From contig OW818681.1 of NCBI GenBank assembly GCA_942493075.1, forward strand, positions 6,448,001-6,512,000: 64,000 bases of DNA, in the 5' to 3' direction. The stretch comes from JBBQYD01 sp942493075 (lineage in GTDB: Bacteria; Verrucomicrobiota; Verrucomicrobiia; Limisphaerales; UBA8199). The notes beneath the pieces were generated by a model, which was given only the letters and a program-made list of their open reading frames with translations, was not told the origin of the DNA and searched no databases. The position numbers and the translations under genes are program-made. Shown in pieces: positions 28,184-37,621 of this stretch (position 1 is the first letter of the stretch; each line of letters starts with the position of its first letter).

Positions 28184-28711
28184 TTATTGTGCCACTGGTG
28201 CTTCCTGCTCAGCGGGGGCTGGTTCGCCAGGAGCCCTTTGACCCCGTTGCCCACCAGGACGCGATGGCATCAATTCCTGCCGCGTGATCTGCCCATCCCC
28301 ATTCTTGTCCAAGGCCGTGAGTGCGGTGCTGGCACCGGTGATTTCCTCGGCACTGAGTGCGCCGTCGCTGTTCGCATCCAGGGCTTTTACAATCGGCGAT
28401 GCGAATTTTGGCCGTTTATTGTTATCCATGGCTGGGGCGCCTTCCGGCGGCTGCGGTGTCATTTCATCGGCGCTCAACTGTCCGTCGCTGTTCTTGTCGA
28501 GTGCTTTCAGGGCGGCAGGTGCGTTGGAGATTTCTGTAGCCACGAGAACGCCGTTGGTATCGGCGTCAAGCGCCTTCAGAACAGGATCCATGGGCATGCC
28601 ACGTCCGTGGCCACCGCCCGGACCACCGCGCCGGGGACCACCTTGATTTTGAGCAAAGGCCAGAGAACCCGCGAGGGCGAGACTGACCAGTATTAGTAAT
28701 GTTGTTTTCAT
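28184..28711 (-). CDS. Secreted EF-hand protein
   Basis: 175 residues from ATG 28711, supported by the Shine-Dalgarno sequence GGAAGG at about 12 bp upstream. Signal peptide LILVSLALAGSLAFA followed by a Gly/Arg/Pro-rich stretch and four EF-hand loops: DADTNGVLVATE, DKNSDGQLSADE, DANSDGALSAEE and DKNGDGQITRQE, all with calcium-ligand D-x-D/N-x-D/N-G spacing. It probably binds calcium outside the cell. It follows the REC gene on the same strand by 38 bp and may be co-transcribed with it. Confidence 0.85.
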   Translation of the reverse strand: MKTTLLILVSLALAGSLAFAQNQGGPRRGGPGGGHGRGMPMDPVLKALDADTNGVLVATEISNAPAALKALDKNSDGQLSADEMTPQPPEGAPAMDNNKRPKFASPIVKALDANSDGALSAEEITGASTALTALDKNGDGQITRQELMPSRPGGQRGQRAPGEPAPAEQEAPVAQ

Positions 28712-28749
28712 CGAACTACCTTCCAGTTTGGCGGAAACGCATGCTGGCA

Positions 28750-29448
28750 TCATGCGCGCGTTCCACCGCAGGGGTTGTTTTTGTTGCCAGTCCGAAAGAA
28801 TCGTGGGTCAGGTGAGCATACCTCGCTCGCGTGGGCCTCGGGATAATAGCCCAGGTATGCGCGGTCCAACCGGCGCAGATAAATCTCCAAATCGGCCAGC
28901 CCGGCGCCGTGCGGTGGATTCTGCTTCCAGCCTTCCGATGCCGGATTGCGGAGGGTTTTCAGAATCGCCCCCAGCAGATCGCGGATCTCAAAAGGCTTCT
29001 GGAGTGTGGCTGCCAGACGGGGCAGTTCGTCATTTCCTTCGGCAAACGAGTGAACATCCGCCGATACGAGAATGACCGGCAACGGGGCTCCCGCCAGCCG
29101 CAAACGTTTCACCAGCTCCCGGCCGGTCATCCGTGGCATCTCGTGGTCTGTGATCAAGAGATCATAATCGCGCGTCCGCAGTTCTTCCCAGGCCGCCTGC
29201 CCGTCCTCCGCAGTGGTGACCGCGTAACCAGCGCGCTCCAGGTGCACCCGCACGCAGTACCTCATAGATTCGCTGTCCTCCGCGAAGAGAATTCGCGCCG
29301 GGTCCGCAGCTTCCGCGGGTGTTCCCGCCGGTTGTTGGTCTCGCTTTTGCATCCCGCGTTTACTAACACCGCCCGGTTCGACTGGTTCCCCGATTTGGGA
29401 CGAATCAGGGCAAGAATGGGATGAACGAAACGTTTCAGTAAGGATCAT
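28750..29448 (-). CDS. Single-domain response regulator
   Basis: 232 residues. A REC domain occupies about 50-165: ARILFAEDSESMRYCVRVHL (acidic pocket), LLITDHEMPRM with the phospho-acceptor Asp, VILVSADVHSF and LQKPFEIRDLLGAIL. There is no DNA-binding or enzymatic output domain; residues about 170-232 are unassigned. Its ATG overlaps the stop of the LytTR gene (ATGA), so the two form an operon. It may relay phosphate or bind a partner. Confidence 0.85.
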   Translation of the reverse strand: MILTETFRSSHSCPDSSQIGEPVEPGGVSKRGMQKRDQQPAGTPAEAADPARILFAEDSESMRYCVRVHLERAGYAVTTAEDGQAAWEELRTRDYDLLITDHEMPRMTGRELVKRLRLAGAPLPVILVSADVHSFAEGNDELPRLAATLQKPFEIRDLLGAILKTLRNPASEGWKQNPPHGAGLADLEIYLRRLDRAYLGYYPEAHASEVCSPDPRFFRTGNKNNPCGGTRA

Positions 29449-30281
29449 AGATTCTCCAATCGTTGTCGCACCTCGCGCACACCGCAGGTCAGCGAAAACT
29501 CCCGCCCGTTCTTGAGCGTGACTATTCGGCCGCGATGACGTCCATGTCGCACCTGTTTCACAAAACCCAGGTTGGCTATTAATGAACGGTTCAAACGCAG
29601 AAAGCGGGCGGACGGCAGTTTCTCTTCCAGGCTCGTCAGGCTCTCCCTGAGCACATGAGTCGCGGTGCCCACATGCACGATGGCGTAGTTCGCTGCGGCC
29701 TCGATGTAATCAATCTCTTGAACATCGAGGAAAGTGGTTCGATCACCGGCGCGCACCGAGATGCGCTCAGCCCCTTCAATGGGATTCTTTTCGGAAGCCA
29801 ACGATGAGTTCAGATCAGGCTGACGGCTCGCCATCTGATCCCGCGCCCGTTGAAACGCCTCGCGAAAACGGGTGACCGAGAACGGTTTCAATAGATAATC
29901 CACAGCACGGACCTCAAAGGCTTCAAACGCATGCTGAGAATAGGCGGTCACGAAAATCGTTAACGGCCGGTCAACTGGGGCCAAAGCTCGCATCGCCTCG
30001 ATACCGCTCAACACAGGCATTTGAACATCAAGGAACGCGAGGTCGGGGTGCTGTGCTTGTATGGCCTCCACCGCTTCATGCCCAGTCTCGCATTCAGCAA
30101 TGATCTGGGCGTCAACCTCAAGGGCTAGCATCTGACGCAGCCGCGCCCGTGCTAGCGGTTCGTCATCGGCGATCAGCACCCGAATCCTCATGGCACCCGA
30201 AGCAATCTGTGGCTTGGCTGAGCGGTTGCCCGTGCCGTCCACCCGGCTCTCACCTGCGTTTATATTGTCCGTGCCGCTCAT
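29445..30281 (-). CDS. LytTR-family response regulator
   Basis: 278 residues from ATG 30281; a TTG five codons earlier and an internal ATG at 30191 are alternatives. REC domain (about 32-150) with IRVLIADDEP, DLAFLDVQMP (phospho-acceptor) and YLLKPFS. LytTR DNA-binding domain (about 180-275) with RISVRAGDRTTFLDVQEIDY and LRLNRSLIANLGFV. This architecture is the AlgR/AgrA/LytR type, regulating extracellular or cell-wall functions. No adjacent LytS-type kinase is present, so its partner is unknown. Confidence 0.92.
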   Translation of the reverse strand: MSGTDNINAGESRVDGTGNRSAKPQIASGAMRIRVLIADDEPLARARLRQMLALEVDAQIIAECETGHEAVEAIQAQHPDLAFLDVQMPVLSGIEAMRALAPVDRPLTIFVTAYSQHAFEAFEVRAVDYLLKPFSVTRFREAFQRARDQMASRQPDLNSSLASEKNPIEGAERISVRAGDRTTFLDVQEIDYIEAAANYAIVHVGTATHVLRESLTSLEEKLPSARFLRLNRSLIANLGFVKQVRHGRHRGRIVTLKNGREFSLTCGVREVRQRLENL

Positions 30282-30469
30282 AACTTCTGAGCGCAAGATG
30301 GCAGGCCGGTGAAGAGTCGGCCTCAGATTTGGTGCGAATCGGGGAATTTATGGAACGAACCCCGATTTCTCCGGGGTGGAGTTCGCGTTGAATGCCCTAG
30401 CCACTGGCGCCAGCCACGCGCAGCGATTCAATCATTGACACGGAGGCAACTCCGAAAATACTGGGGTAC

Positions 30470-31858
30470 ATGAATACCAGTTTCGAATCTCTTTCCTCTC
30501 GCCGGGATTTCATCAAGACCACAGGACGCATCGCCGCGGTGTCCGCCCTTGCCAGCGTGGCCATCCCGCATGTGCACGCAGCCGGCAGCGACACGATCCG
30601 GGTCGCCCTCGTCGGCTGTGGCGGTCGCGGGACAGGGGCAGCGGATAACGCCCTGCAAACGACTGGGCCCATAAAGCTCGTGGCCATGGCGGACATTTTT
30701 GAAAACGAGGTCAGCGGGAGCCATCAGAACCTCGCGGCCAGGCACGGCGCCAAAGTGGAGGTGCCGCGGGACCGCCAGTTCGTCGGTTTTGACGGTTACC
30801 AAAAAGCGATGGATTGCCTGAAACCGGGCGATATTGTGATTCTGACCACGCCGCCCGCCTTCCGCTGGGTTCACTTTGGCTATGCCATTCAGAAGGGGCT
30901 CCATGTCTTCATGGAGAAGCCCGTCACAGTGGACGGCCCCACCAGCAAACGGATGCTGGAACTGGCCGAGAAGGCGGTCGCGAAGAATTTGAAGGTCGGT
31001 GTGGGCCTTATGTCGCGCCACAGCAGGGCCATGCAGGAACTGCACCAGCGGGTTCAGGACGGCGAGATCGGCGACATCACTTTCATGCGCGGTTACCGGA
31101 TGCACGGGCCCGTGGGCAAGGCTTTCTCAACGAAATGGCCCGGCAAACCGAGCGAACTGCTCTGGCAAATTCAGCGCTTCCACAGTTTTCTGTGGGCCAG
31201 CGGCGGCTGCTATAGCGACTTCTATATTCACCACATCGACCACCTCTGCTGGATGAAAAATGCCTGGCCGGTTAAAGCCCAGGGACTCGGCGGTCGCCAT
31301 TACCGCATCAATGTCGAGGGCGAGCCGCTCATCGATCAGAATTTCGATTCTTACGCGGTGGAATATACGTTTGCGGACGGCGCCAAGATGTATATGGACG
31401 GACGTTGCATCAATGGCTGCAACGATATTTACTCCAGCTATGCCCACGGGACCAAGGGCATGGCAATCGTGTCCAAGTCGAGTGACTGCGGCTCGCCTTC
31501 CAGCACGTTCAAGGGCCAGAACCCGCAACGCTCCAACCTGATCTGGACCTCGAAAACAGAGGAGAACCAGGCGAACCCTTACCAGAACGAGTGGGACGAT
31601 CTGCTGAATGCTATTCGCAACGATAAACCGTACAACGAAGCCAAATACGGCATCGAGGCGAGCCTGGTGTCAACCATGGGCCGTATGGCTGCCCACACCG
31701 GCCAGGAAATCTCCTTTGAAGACGTACTCAACTCCGCGCACGAGTTTGCCCCCGGGTTGGACAAACTCACCATGAATTCTCCCGCGCCGGTCCTCGCTTC
31801 GGCGGACGGCAAATACCCGGTGCCTTCGCCGGGAATTGTTCGCGACCGGGAGTATTAA
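30470..31858 (+). CDS. Tat-exported Gfo/Idh/MocA-family oxidoreductase
   Basis: 462 residues. N-terminal Tat signal with the twin-arginine motif SRRDFIK followed by an Ala-rich segment. The mature protein has a Rossmann NAD(P)-binding region (IRVALVGCGGRGTGAADNA), LHVFMEKPVTVDGPTSK (the conserved E-K-P catalytic region), and ends with a C-terminal alpha/beta domain. These are typical of periplasmic Gfo/Idh/MocA dehydrogenases from Verrucomicrobia and Planctomycetes that act on sugars or inositols; substrate unknown. It is monocistronic with a terminator downstream. Confidence 0.9.
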   Translation: MNTSFESLSSRRDFIKTTGRIAAVSALASVAIPHVHAAGSDTIRVALVGCGGRGTGAADNALQTTGPIKLVAMADIFENEVSGSHQNLAARHGAKVEVPRDRQFVGFDGYQKAMDCLKPGDIVILTTPPAFRWVHFGYAIQKGLHVFMEKPVTVDGPTSKRMLELAEKAVAKNLKVGVGLMSRHSRAMQELHQRVQDGEIGDITFMRGYRMHGPVGKAFSTKWPGKPSELLWQIQRFHSFLWASGGCYSDFYIHHIDHLCWMKNAWPVKAQGLGGRHYRINVEGEPLIDQNFDSYAVEYTFADGAKMYMDGRCINGCNDIYSSYAHGTKGMAIVSKSSDCGSPSSTFKGQNPQRSNLIWTSKTEENQANPYQNEWDDLLNAIRNDKPYNEAKYGIEASLVSTMGRMAAHTGQEISFEDVLNSAHEFAPGLDKLTMNSPAPVLASADGKYPVPSPGIVRDREY

Positions 31859-31885
31859 TTAATTAGGCCTCCCAGGCATTGAGAA

Positions 31886-31915
31886 CCCGTCCGGGTTAGT
31901 CCGGGCGGTTTTTTT
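31886..31915 (+). terminator. Terminator after the Gfo/Idh/MocA gene
   Basis: Imperfect stem formed by CCCGTCCGG and CCGGGCGG (one bulged C), loop GTTAGT, then seven T. Confidence 0.7.
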
Positions 31916-32117
31916 AATACACACCTTTAGGGATGGGTGGAGGCTTTGCAGCCGGGCCGGGCTTTGCACGCTCTGAAGCTGCGACTTAAAGGCAGAAGCA
32001 ACCGCTGGGAACACCGAGCACAACTTCGGTAACGGGAAACAGCAGCTGTCCAGCCTGCTGCTCACAATGAACCTGCTGGCCTTCGGTCTGCATACGCCTT
32101 GCGCGCTTGCGCGTGGC

Positions 32118-33047
32118 TTAGATCGAATAATCGAGCGCCTGTTTTTCCCGGCGCTTCTTGCTCATCACCCGCACCTTGGCCTCTTCCTGCACCACGATGG
32201 AATGCGGAGGCACGCTGCTGGTAAGGAAGACATTTGCCCCTATCGTGCTGCCCTCTCCCACCACGGTATCACCGCCCATGACCGTTGCCCCTGCGTAGAG
32301 CGTGACATGATCCTCGATCGTAGGATGGCGTTTTTGCCCGCGCAACTGCTGTCCCGCAGCCAGCGACTTGGCTACAAGCCCAACCCCCTGGTACATCTTC
32401 ACGTGGTCCCCGATCATCGAGGTTTCTCCCACGACCGTGCCCGTGCAGTGATCCACAAAAAAGTGTGAGCCAATCTGCGCGCCGGGATGCAGATCCATTC
32501 CGGTTCGGGTGTGAGCCCACTCCGTCATAATGCGCGGAATGAGGGGAATATTCTTCAGGTAAAGATTGTGTGCCATGCGTTGCGCCGCGATGGCTTCGAT
32601 GAATGGGTAAGCGACAATGACTTCCTCTTTGCTCAAGGCCGCCGGGTCGCCGTTGAAGGCCGCCTCGGTATCAGTCTGGAGCAGGTCGCGAATTCCAGGG
32701 AGGCTCCGCAGGAATTCAATGGTCATGGCCCGGGCGGCGGGACGCAGGTCCTTTTTTGGCAACTCCCCTGGTGGATGATATTCCAGGCTCTTGTAGATTT
32801 CATCCTCCAGACTCGTGCCCACCCCGCGCAACAGGCTGGAGGTCTCCTGGACAATCTCTGAGGAATGCAGCAGGCGTTCATCAAAGAAGCCTGGGAACAA
32901 AAGCCGCAGAAGGTTCGCGGTTATCAGGCCGATCGCACGCTTGGACGGCAGGTTGTCTCCGTCCAAATGGTTGATGCCACCGGTGCGCGCATACGATGCG
33001 ACCAATTCCTCAGTTAGCTGTTTTACCGTCAACTGCACAATGGGCAT
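32118..33047 (-). CDS. cysE: Serine O-acetyltransferase (CysE/EpsC type)
   Basis: Acetylates L-serine for cysteine synthesis. 309 residues from ATG 33047; an upstream start would add residues not typical of the family. N-terminal helical region, then a left-handed beta-helix with hexapeptide repeats: GMDLHPGAQIGSHFFVDHCT (conserved His of the active site in the HFFVDH segment), GTVVGETSMIGDHVKMYQGV, HPTIEDHVTLYAGATVMGGD and VGEGSTIGANVFL. It is longer than E. coli CysE and closer to the EpsC-type. It follows the Sel1 gene on the same strand by 43 bp. Confidence 0.92.
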   Translation of the reverse strand: MPIVQLTVKQLTEELVASYARTGGINHLDGDNLPSKRAIGLITANLLRLLFPGFFDERLLHSSEIVQETSSLLRGVGTSLEDEIYKSLEYHPPGELPKKDLRPAARAMTIEFLRSLPGIRDLLQTDTEAAFNGDPAALSKEEVIVAYPFIEAIAAQRMAHNLYLKNIPLIPRIMTEWAHTRTGMDLHPGAQIGSHFFVDHCTGTVVGETSMIGDHVKMYQGVGLVAKSLAAGQQLRGQKRHPTIEDHVTLYAGATVMGGDTVVGEGSTIGANVFLTSSVPPHSIVVQEEAKVRVMSKKRREKQALDYSI

Positions 33048-33090
33048 TATCGGCCAACCCACCCGAAAGGCAAGACAGTGAGGACCAGCC

Positions 33091-33675
33091 TTACAGGGAG
33101 ACGGGCTGGCTACCATGGCTCGGAACGAATGCCTTCGCCCGCCGAACGCCTTCTGCCACTTCTTCCCAGCTCATAGCCAGAGTGATGTTCTGGCAGGAGA
33201 GTTGAGCCCCACGATAGCCCTGCGCTGCCGCGAGTGTCGCCCACTTGAGCGATTCAACCCGGTGTTCAGATGTTGCGGACTCCTCCTCCGATCTTCTGCG
33301 CCCTGCGCGATTGAGGAGGTCCTCCAAAGTGCCAAGACGAAACTGCGCGCCAGCATCGCCAAGCTCCGCAGCGCTAACCATCCAGGTCCGCGCTTTCACG
33401 GGGTCACTTGCCAGTCCCTGGCCGAGCTCATACATAATCGCGAGGTTGAACTGGGCAAGACTGTGGCCTTTTGCCGCCGCTTGTTCGTAACAACGAGCTG
33501 CCTGAACGTAGTCTCGGCCCGCACCAATTCCACACGCGGAACGCAGTCCGGATTGGAACAGCTTTTCTGCTTCATCTTGAGGGGCTGCGGGAGGAACTGT
33601 CTCGGTCTCGGCAGGGGCCGGCGAGGAAGTTCCAAGCCAGCGTCGGAAAAAGGCTAAACTCATCGCCATTAACAT
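33091..33675 (-). CDS. Sel1-like repeat protein
   Basis: 194 residues from ATG 33675 (a GTG two codons upstream and ATGs at 33669 and 33663 are alternatives). It contains at least three Sel1-type repeats with the pattern A...Y..AA.KG...AQ.NL..MY..G.G, e.g. AARCYEQAAAKGHSLAQFNL, IMYELGQGLASDPVKARTWM and LKWATLAAAQGYRGAQLSCQ. Sel1 repeats are helical protein-protein interaction modules. An N-terminal hydrophobic stretch may be a membrane anchor. It is upstream of cysE and probably co-transcribed. Confidence 0.8.
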   Translation of the reverse strand: MLMAMSLAFFRRWLGTSSPAPAETETVPPAAPQDEAEKLFQSGLRSACGIGAGRDYVQAARCYEQAAAKGHSLAQFNLAIMYELGQGLASDPVKARTWMVSAAELGDAGAQFRLGTLEDLLNRAGRRRSEEESATSEHRVESLKWATLAAAQGYRGAQLSCQNITLAMSWEEVAEGVRRAKAFVPSHGSQPVSL

Positions 33676-33823
33676 TATCACGGCTTAAATGGAAAACAAG
33701 CGATTATAAATTCATTAACTAACAAGGGCGATACCGAACCGTGTGCTCATGGCGTTTTCAGGGGTTTCCGGGATCTACATTCTTGATTCCTTCCTCGTTT
33801 TCCCCTAGCGTCCACACACATAG

Positions 33824-36800
33824 ATGGAAACGTCCAGTTGTTTTTCCGACGCGCCCTCGACCAATGAATGTCAGCACCTGCCTGCGCCACTTAATGGCGT
33901 TTCCTCTTCGACCCTGGACCTAACGGGCATTGCCACCTGGAACTGGGAAGAGTCCTCCGGCAGACTATCGGTCTCGAAGACGTGGTTTGCATTGTTCGGA
34001 GTTCCCAACCGCTCGACCGTTTCCTTTCAGGACTTTCTTGACGCACTTCATGCGGCAGATCGTTCCTCAGTGGAGGAGCAACTGCTCAACGCCTTCGGAC
34101 AGGGACGCAGTTGCCGTCTGGATCACCGGGTGATCTGGCCAGACGGGTCTGAACGTTGGCTGACGACTACGGTCGGCGTCTTCTGCAACCAGGTCGGGGC
34201 CGCGGTGGGGCTGGCTGGCGTGTCGATGGACGTAACCCCGCAAAAGCGGATTGAAGCCGAGCTCCGGGCTAAGGAGGCGGAACTGAGCAAACACCGCACG
34301 CAGTTCCAGTTGATTTTAGCGACCGTGGATGCGTGTGAATTTGAGTTCGATCCGGTGACGGATACGGGTGTGTGGTCCGAGGAGTTGGAGAAGCTCTACG
34401 GGCTGCAACCGGGAGAGTTCAGCGGCAAGCTGCACGATTGGAAGGCCCGGCTGCTTCCAGAAGACCTTCCGAGAGCGGAGGAAGATATCGTGCGGATACT
34501 GTCCGAGGGCCAGGGCGTTTCGCGGTTCAGAATCAAGCGGCAGGATACCGGAGAGACCCGATGGATGGAATGCCGGGCAAAAGTCACTTACGATGCCGCC
34601 GGAAAACCGGGCAAAGTCTTAGGGGTCCACATCGACGTGACTGCGCGCGTGAAAGCCAGGCAGCTTCTTCATGAGCGCGAGGAGCAGTTGAAGATGTTCA
34701 TCGAACATTCGCCCGCTGCCATCGCTATGCTGGATCGCGAGATGCGTTACCTGGTGGTCAGCGACCGATGGCTTTTGGACTACCGGGTGCAGGATCGCTC
34801 CGTGATTGGCCGATGTCATTATGAGGTGTTCCCGGATATCCCGGAGCATTGGAGACAGGTCCACGAGCGCTGCCTGGCCGGCGCAAGCGAGGGCTGCGAT
34901 GCGGAACGGTTTCCCCGTGCCGATGGGCGCGTGGACTGGGTGCGCTGGAAGATTCATCCCTGGCGCGACGCTCGTGGTGAGGTTGGCGGGCTGATTATTT
35001 TTTCCGAGGTAGTCACGGAACGGGTGGAAACCGAGATGGCCCTCCGGCTCAGCCAGGAACGGATGCGTGCATTTCTCAACAACAAATCCATCGTGGCATG
35101 GATGAAAGATGAAGCGGGCAAGTTCGTCTTTCTCAGCGACCACTTTAGATACCGTTTCGGGGTGGGCAAGGAATGGCAGGGCTTGACCGATTTCGACCTT
35201 TGGCCCCGGCACTTGGCTGAGCGATACCGGCAAACTGATTTGGCCGTGCTTTCCACTGGCAACCCGCTTGAGGTGATCGAGCCCAACGACCAGATGGACG
35301 GCACTTTTTCGTGGTGGTTGAAGCACAAATTTCTGTTCGTTGATGCCGAGGGCAAACGGTATGTCGGCGGTTTGGCCGTGGACGTGACCGAGCGCCAGCA
35401 GTTTCAGGCGGCCTTGCTTGAGAGTGAGCAGCGCTATCGTAACCTGGTTGAAGCTACCTTTGACTGGATCTGGGAAGTTGACGCCCATGGGCGATTTACT
35501 TATTCAAGCCCGCAGGTTCAGGATTTGTTGGGCTACGCACCCGCAGAGGTGGTGGGCCGCCCCATGACGGCTTTCATGGCGCCAGACGAGGCTAAGAAAT
35601 TCGAAGAGCTTTTTTCGAGCCGGGCGGCTCAGCAGGAACCCTTTTCCGGCGTGGAGAGCGTGAATCTGCACAAGCAAGGGCGTCCTGTGGCTCTGGAGAG
35701 CAGCGGGGTGCCGGTGCTCGGCCCCAAAGGCGAATTGCGCGGCTATCGCGGAATGGACCGGGACGTCACGGCTCGCAAGCAGCTTGAGGCGCAATTGCGC
35801 CAGGCGCAAAAGCTTGAGGCCATTGGCCAGCTCGCAGGTGGTGTGGCCCATGATTTCAACAATATCCTGGCCTCAATGATGATGCAGATCGCGTTGATGG
35901 AGATGGAATCCGATATGGATACCAATCTTCGCTCCGGGCTCGAGGACTTGGAAAAAGAAGCACGCCGCGCCGCCAATCTCACCCGCCAATTGCTGATGTT
36001 CAGCCGGCGCTCGGTGCTGGACAAGAAGCAGGTGGATCTCAACCAGGTAGTGGCCGATTTGTTGAAGATGCTCGGGCGGTTGATCGGCGAAGATATCCAC
36101 TTGCAGGTGGAAACCGAACCCGGGCTGCCATCCATCGAGGCAGACGTGGGCATGATGGAGCAGGTGCTCATGAACCTGGTCGTAAATGGCAGGGACGCTA
36201 TGCCGCGAGGCGGGCGAATCACAATCCGCACCTCGCTGGTTTCCGTGAGCGCCGATGGATTGGATGGGAACCTGAACCGGCGTCCCGGAACCTTCGTTTG
36301 TCTTGAAGTCTCCGATACGGGCTGCGGCATGGATAGTGAAACGCTGAAGCGGCTTTTCGAACCTTTCTTCACCACCAAGGAGCCAGGCAAAGGCACGGGA
36401 TTGGGTCTGGCCACTGTGCATGGGATTATTGCCCAGCATAAAGGCTGGGTAGAGGTGCAAAGCACCGTAGGTTCTGGCAGCACGTTCTCGGTTTATTTAC
36501 CCACGGTGGCGGTATTTACTGCGGTTGAGGCAGACGCCTCTGATCCTGAGTCGGCTCATCGTGGCAATGAAACCATCCTGCTTGTGGAGGATGAGGAGGG
36601 GGTGCGTCGTGTTGTGTCACGCTTGTTGCGTTCCCTGGGCTACCAGATTCTTGAGGCTGGCAACGGCCAGGAGGCCATCAAGCTCTGGCAACTCCATCGT
36701 TCAACCATCGATCTGCTGTTCACCGACATGGTGATGCCGGAAGGAATGACAGGACTCGAAGTCGTGGAACAACTGCAAGCCGACAAGCCCGAGCTGAAAG

Positions 36801-36952
36801 CGATTATTTCAAGCGGCTACAGCGTCGAGATTGCGCGCATGGGGCTGGCCAATCGCACAGGCGTTGCCTACCTGGCAAAACCTTCGGACGCCAAGACCAT
36901 GGCTGAGGCGGTTCGTAAATGCCTGGATTCCCGCTTGGCCGTTACGCCATAG
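33824..36952 (+). CDS. Hybrid histidine kinase with five PAS domains and C-terminal receiver
   Basis: 1042 residues, soluble by prediction (no membrane segment seen). PAS-type sensor domains occupy about 30-655; HisKA follows with the phospho-His near residue 675 in GQLAGGVAHDFNNILA, then the ATPase domain with NLVVNGRDAMPRGG, DTGCGMD and GKGTGLGLATVHGI. The receiver domain starts near 918 (ILLVEDEEGVRRVV) with the phospho-acceptor Asp near 967 (LLFTDMVMP). This is a cytoplasmic multi-input sensor; ligands or cofactors are unknown. It has no adjacent response regulator with a DNA-binding domain. It is followed by a long hairpin. Confidence 0.93.
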   Translation: METSSCFSDAPSTNECQHLPAPLNGVSSSTLDLTGIATWNWEESSGRLSVSKTWFALFGVPNRSTVSFQDFLDALHAADRSSVEEQLLNAFGQGRSCRLDHRVIWPDGSERWLTTTVGVFCNQVGAAVGLAGVSMDVTPQKRIEAELRAKEAELSKHRTQFQLILATVDACEFEFDPVTDTGVWSEELEKLYGLQPGEFSGKLHDWKARLLPEDLPRAEEDIVRILSEGQGVSRFRIKRQDTGETRWMECRAKVTYDAAGKPGKVLGVHIDVTARVKARQLLHEREEQLKMFIEHSPAAIAMLDREMRYLVVSDRWLLDYRVQDRSVIGRCHYEVFPDIPEHWRQVHERCLAGASEGCDAERFPRADGRVDWVRWKIHPWRDARGEVGGLIIFSEVVTERVETEMALRLSQERMRAFLNNKSIVAWMKDEAGKFVFLSDHFRYRFGVGKEWQGLTDFDLWPRHLAERYRQTDLAVLSTGNPLEVIEPNDQMDGTFSWWLKHKFLFVDAEGKRYVGGLAVDVTERQQFQAALLESEQRYRNLVEATFDWIWEVDAHGRFTYSSPQVQDLLGYAPAEVVGRPMTAFMAPDEAKKFEELFSSRAAQQEPFSGVESVNLHKQGRPVALESSGVPVLGPKGELRGYRGMDRDVTARKQLEAQLRQAQKLEAIGQLAGGVAHDFNNILASMMMQIALMEMESDMDTNLRSGLEDLEKEARRAANLTRQLLMFSRRSVLDKKQVDLNQVVADLLKMLGRLIGEDIHLQVETEPGLPSIEADVGMMEQVLMNLVVNGRDAMPRGGRITIRTSLVSVSADGLDGNLNRRPGTFVCLEVSDTGCGMDSETLKRLFEPFFTTKEPGKGTGLGLATVHGIIAQHKGWVEVQSTVGSGSTFSVYLPTVAVFTAVEADASDPESAHRGNETILLVEDEEGVRRVVSRLLRSLGYQILEAGNGQEAIKLWQLHRSTIDLLFTDMVMPEGMTGLEVVEQLQADKPELKAIISSGYSVEIARMGLANRTGVAYLAKPSDAKTMAEAVRKCLDSRLAVTP

Positions 36953-36964
36953 GGAAAGAAAGGA

Positions 36965-37018
36965 GCCGGAAAGCCGATTGAGCACACCTCGATGGGTGTG
37001 TTCAATTGGCCTTCCGGC
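36965..37018. terminator. Long hairpin between convergent genes
   Basis: Imperfect stem of about 23 bp (GCCGGAA paired with TTCCGGC, GAGCACACC region paired with GGGTGTGTT), loop TCGATG, one A-C mismatch. It separates the histidine kinase from the convergent 37058-37399 gene. It lacks a T tract on either strand and so may act as a processing or attenuating hairpin. Confidence 0.6.
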
Positions 37019-37057
37019 ACCGGGAAGCACAGCTAAAGCTGGCACAGGCACCGTGGC

Positions 37058-37399
37058 TCATACGGCAAGCAGCTCGCGGCTGCGCTGCGTGATTTGTTCC
37101 TGCCGGTCCACCCGCACCAGGGCCTCATTCGTTTTCTCTTCGAACAACGCCGGGAACACCAGGAGCGGGAACCGGGTTACCCAAGCCAAAGCCGCCGCTT
37201 CGTTTGCTGCGCCACGGAGTGCCGGGTTGAGCCGGGGGTCCACGAGCTCATCGAGCTTCTCCACAAGGAGCTGCTCTTTGAGCCGCTCAAGTTTCTCCTG
37301 CTGCGCGGCCCGGAGGGCCACTTGCGGCGTCACGTTGAACCAGGTTTCAGGCCGGAACTCAACCGGCACCCGGCTCCATCTATTTGCTTCACTTTTCAT
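37058..37399 (-). CDS. Conserved hypothetical small protein
   Basis: 113 residues from ATG 37399 (MKSEANRWSRVPVEFRPETW). The remainder is Glu, Leu and Arg-rich and helical (LERLKEQLLVEKLDELVDPR), suggesting a coiled coil. No family recognised. An alternative upstream start lies beyond the terminator at 37447-37479, so the 37399 start is preferred. It sits between two terminator-like hairpins and is therefore probably its own transcript. Confidence 0.5.
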   Translation of the reverse strand: MKSEANRWSRVPVEFRPETWFNVTPQVALRAAQQEKLERLKEQLLVEKLDELVDPRLNPALRGAANEAAALAWVTRFPLLVFPALFEEKTNEALVRVDRQEQITQRSRELLAV

Positions 37400-37446
37400 A
37401 TATATCGTATTTGACAATGCTAACTCTTTTCTATTCACCCAAACAA

Positions 37447-37479
37447 AAAACCCGCGATTGACTTGCAATCGCGGGTTTT
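37447..37479 (-). terminator. Perfect Rho-independent terminator
   Basis: Fourteen-base-pair perfect stem (AAAACCCGCGATTG and its complement) with a 5-base loop. The minus strand then reads TTTTTTGTTT. It ends the small transcript described at 37501-37650. Confidence 0.9.
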
Positions 37480-37500
37480 AAGGAAATCTTGATCCGATTC

Positions 37501-37608
37501 TTAGGAAGTTCCTCCCGCGATTGCTGGCGTCCAGATGGAACGATGCCCAAAGGACATAAGCCCCTTGGACGCGGTCATCTGATTACAAATTGTTGCTGCT
37601 CTTTTCAT
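37501..37608 (-). CDS. Candidate 35-aa small protein in a promoter-to-terminator unit
   Basis: ATG 37608 to TAA 37501-37503 encodes 35 residues starting MKRAATICNQMTASKG and ending WTPAIAGGTS. A consensus promoter lies just upstream (TTGACA/17/TTTAAT at 37650-37622), placing the predicted transcription start about 7 bases before the ATG, so the message would be almost leaderless. A perfect terminator lies 22 bases after the stop. I recognise no homologue. A non-coding small RNA is the alternative reading. Confidence 0.4.
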   Translation of the reverse strand: MKRAATICNQMTASKGLMSFGHRSIWTPAIAGGTS

Positions 37609-37621
37609 CAAATCACGGTGA

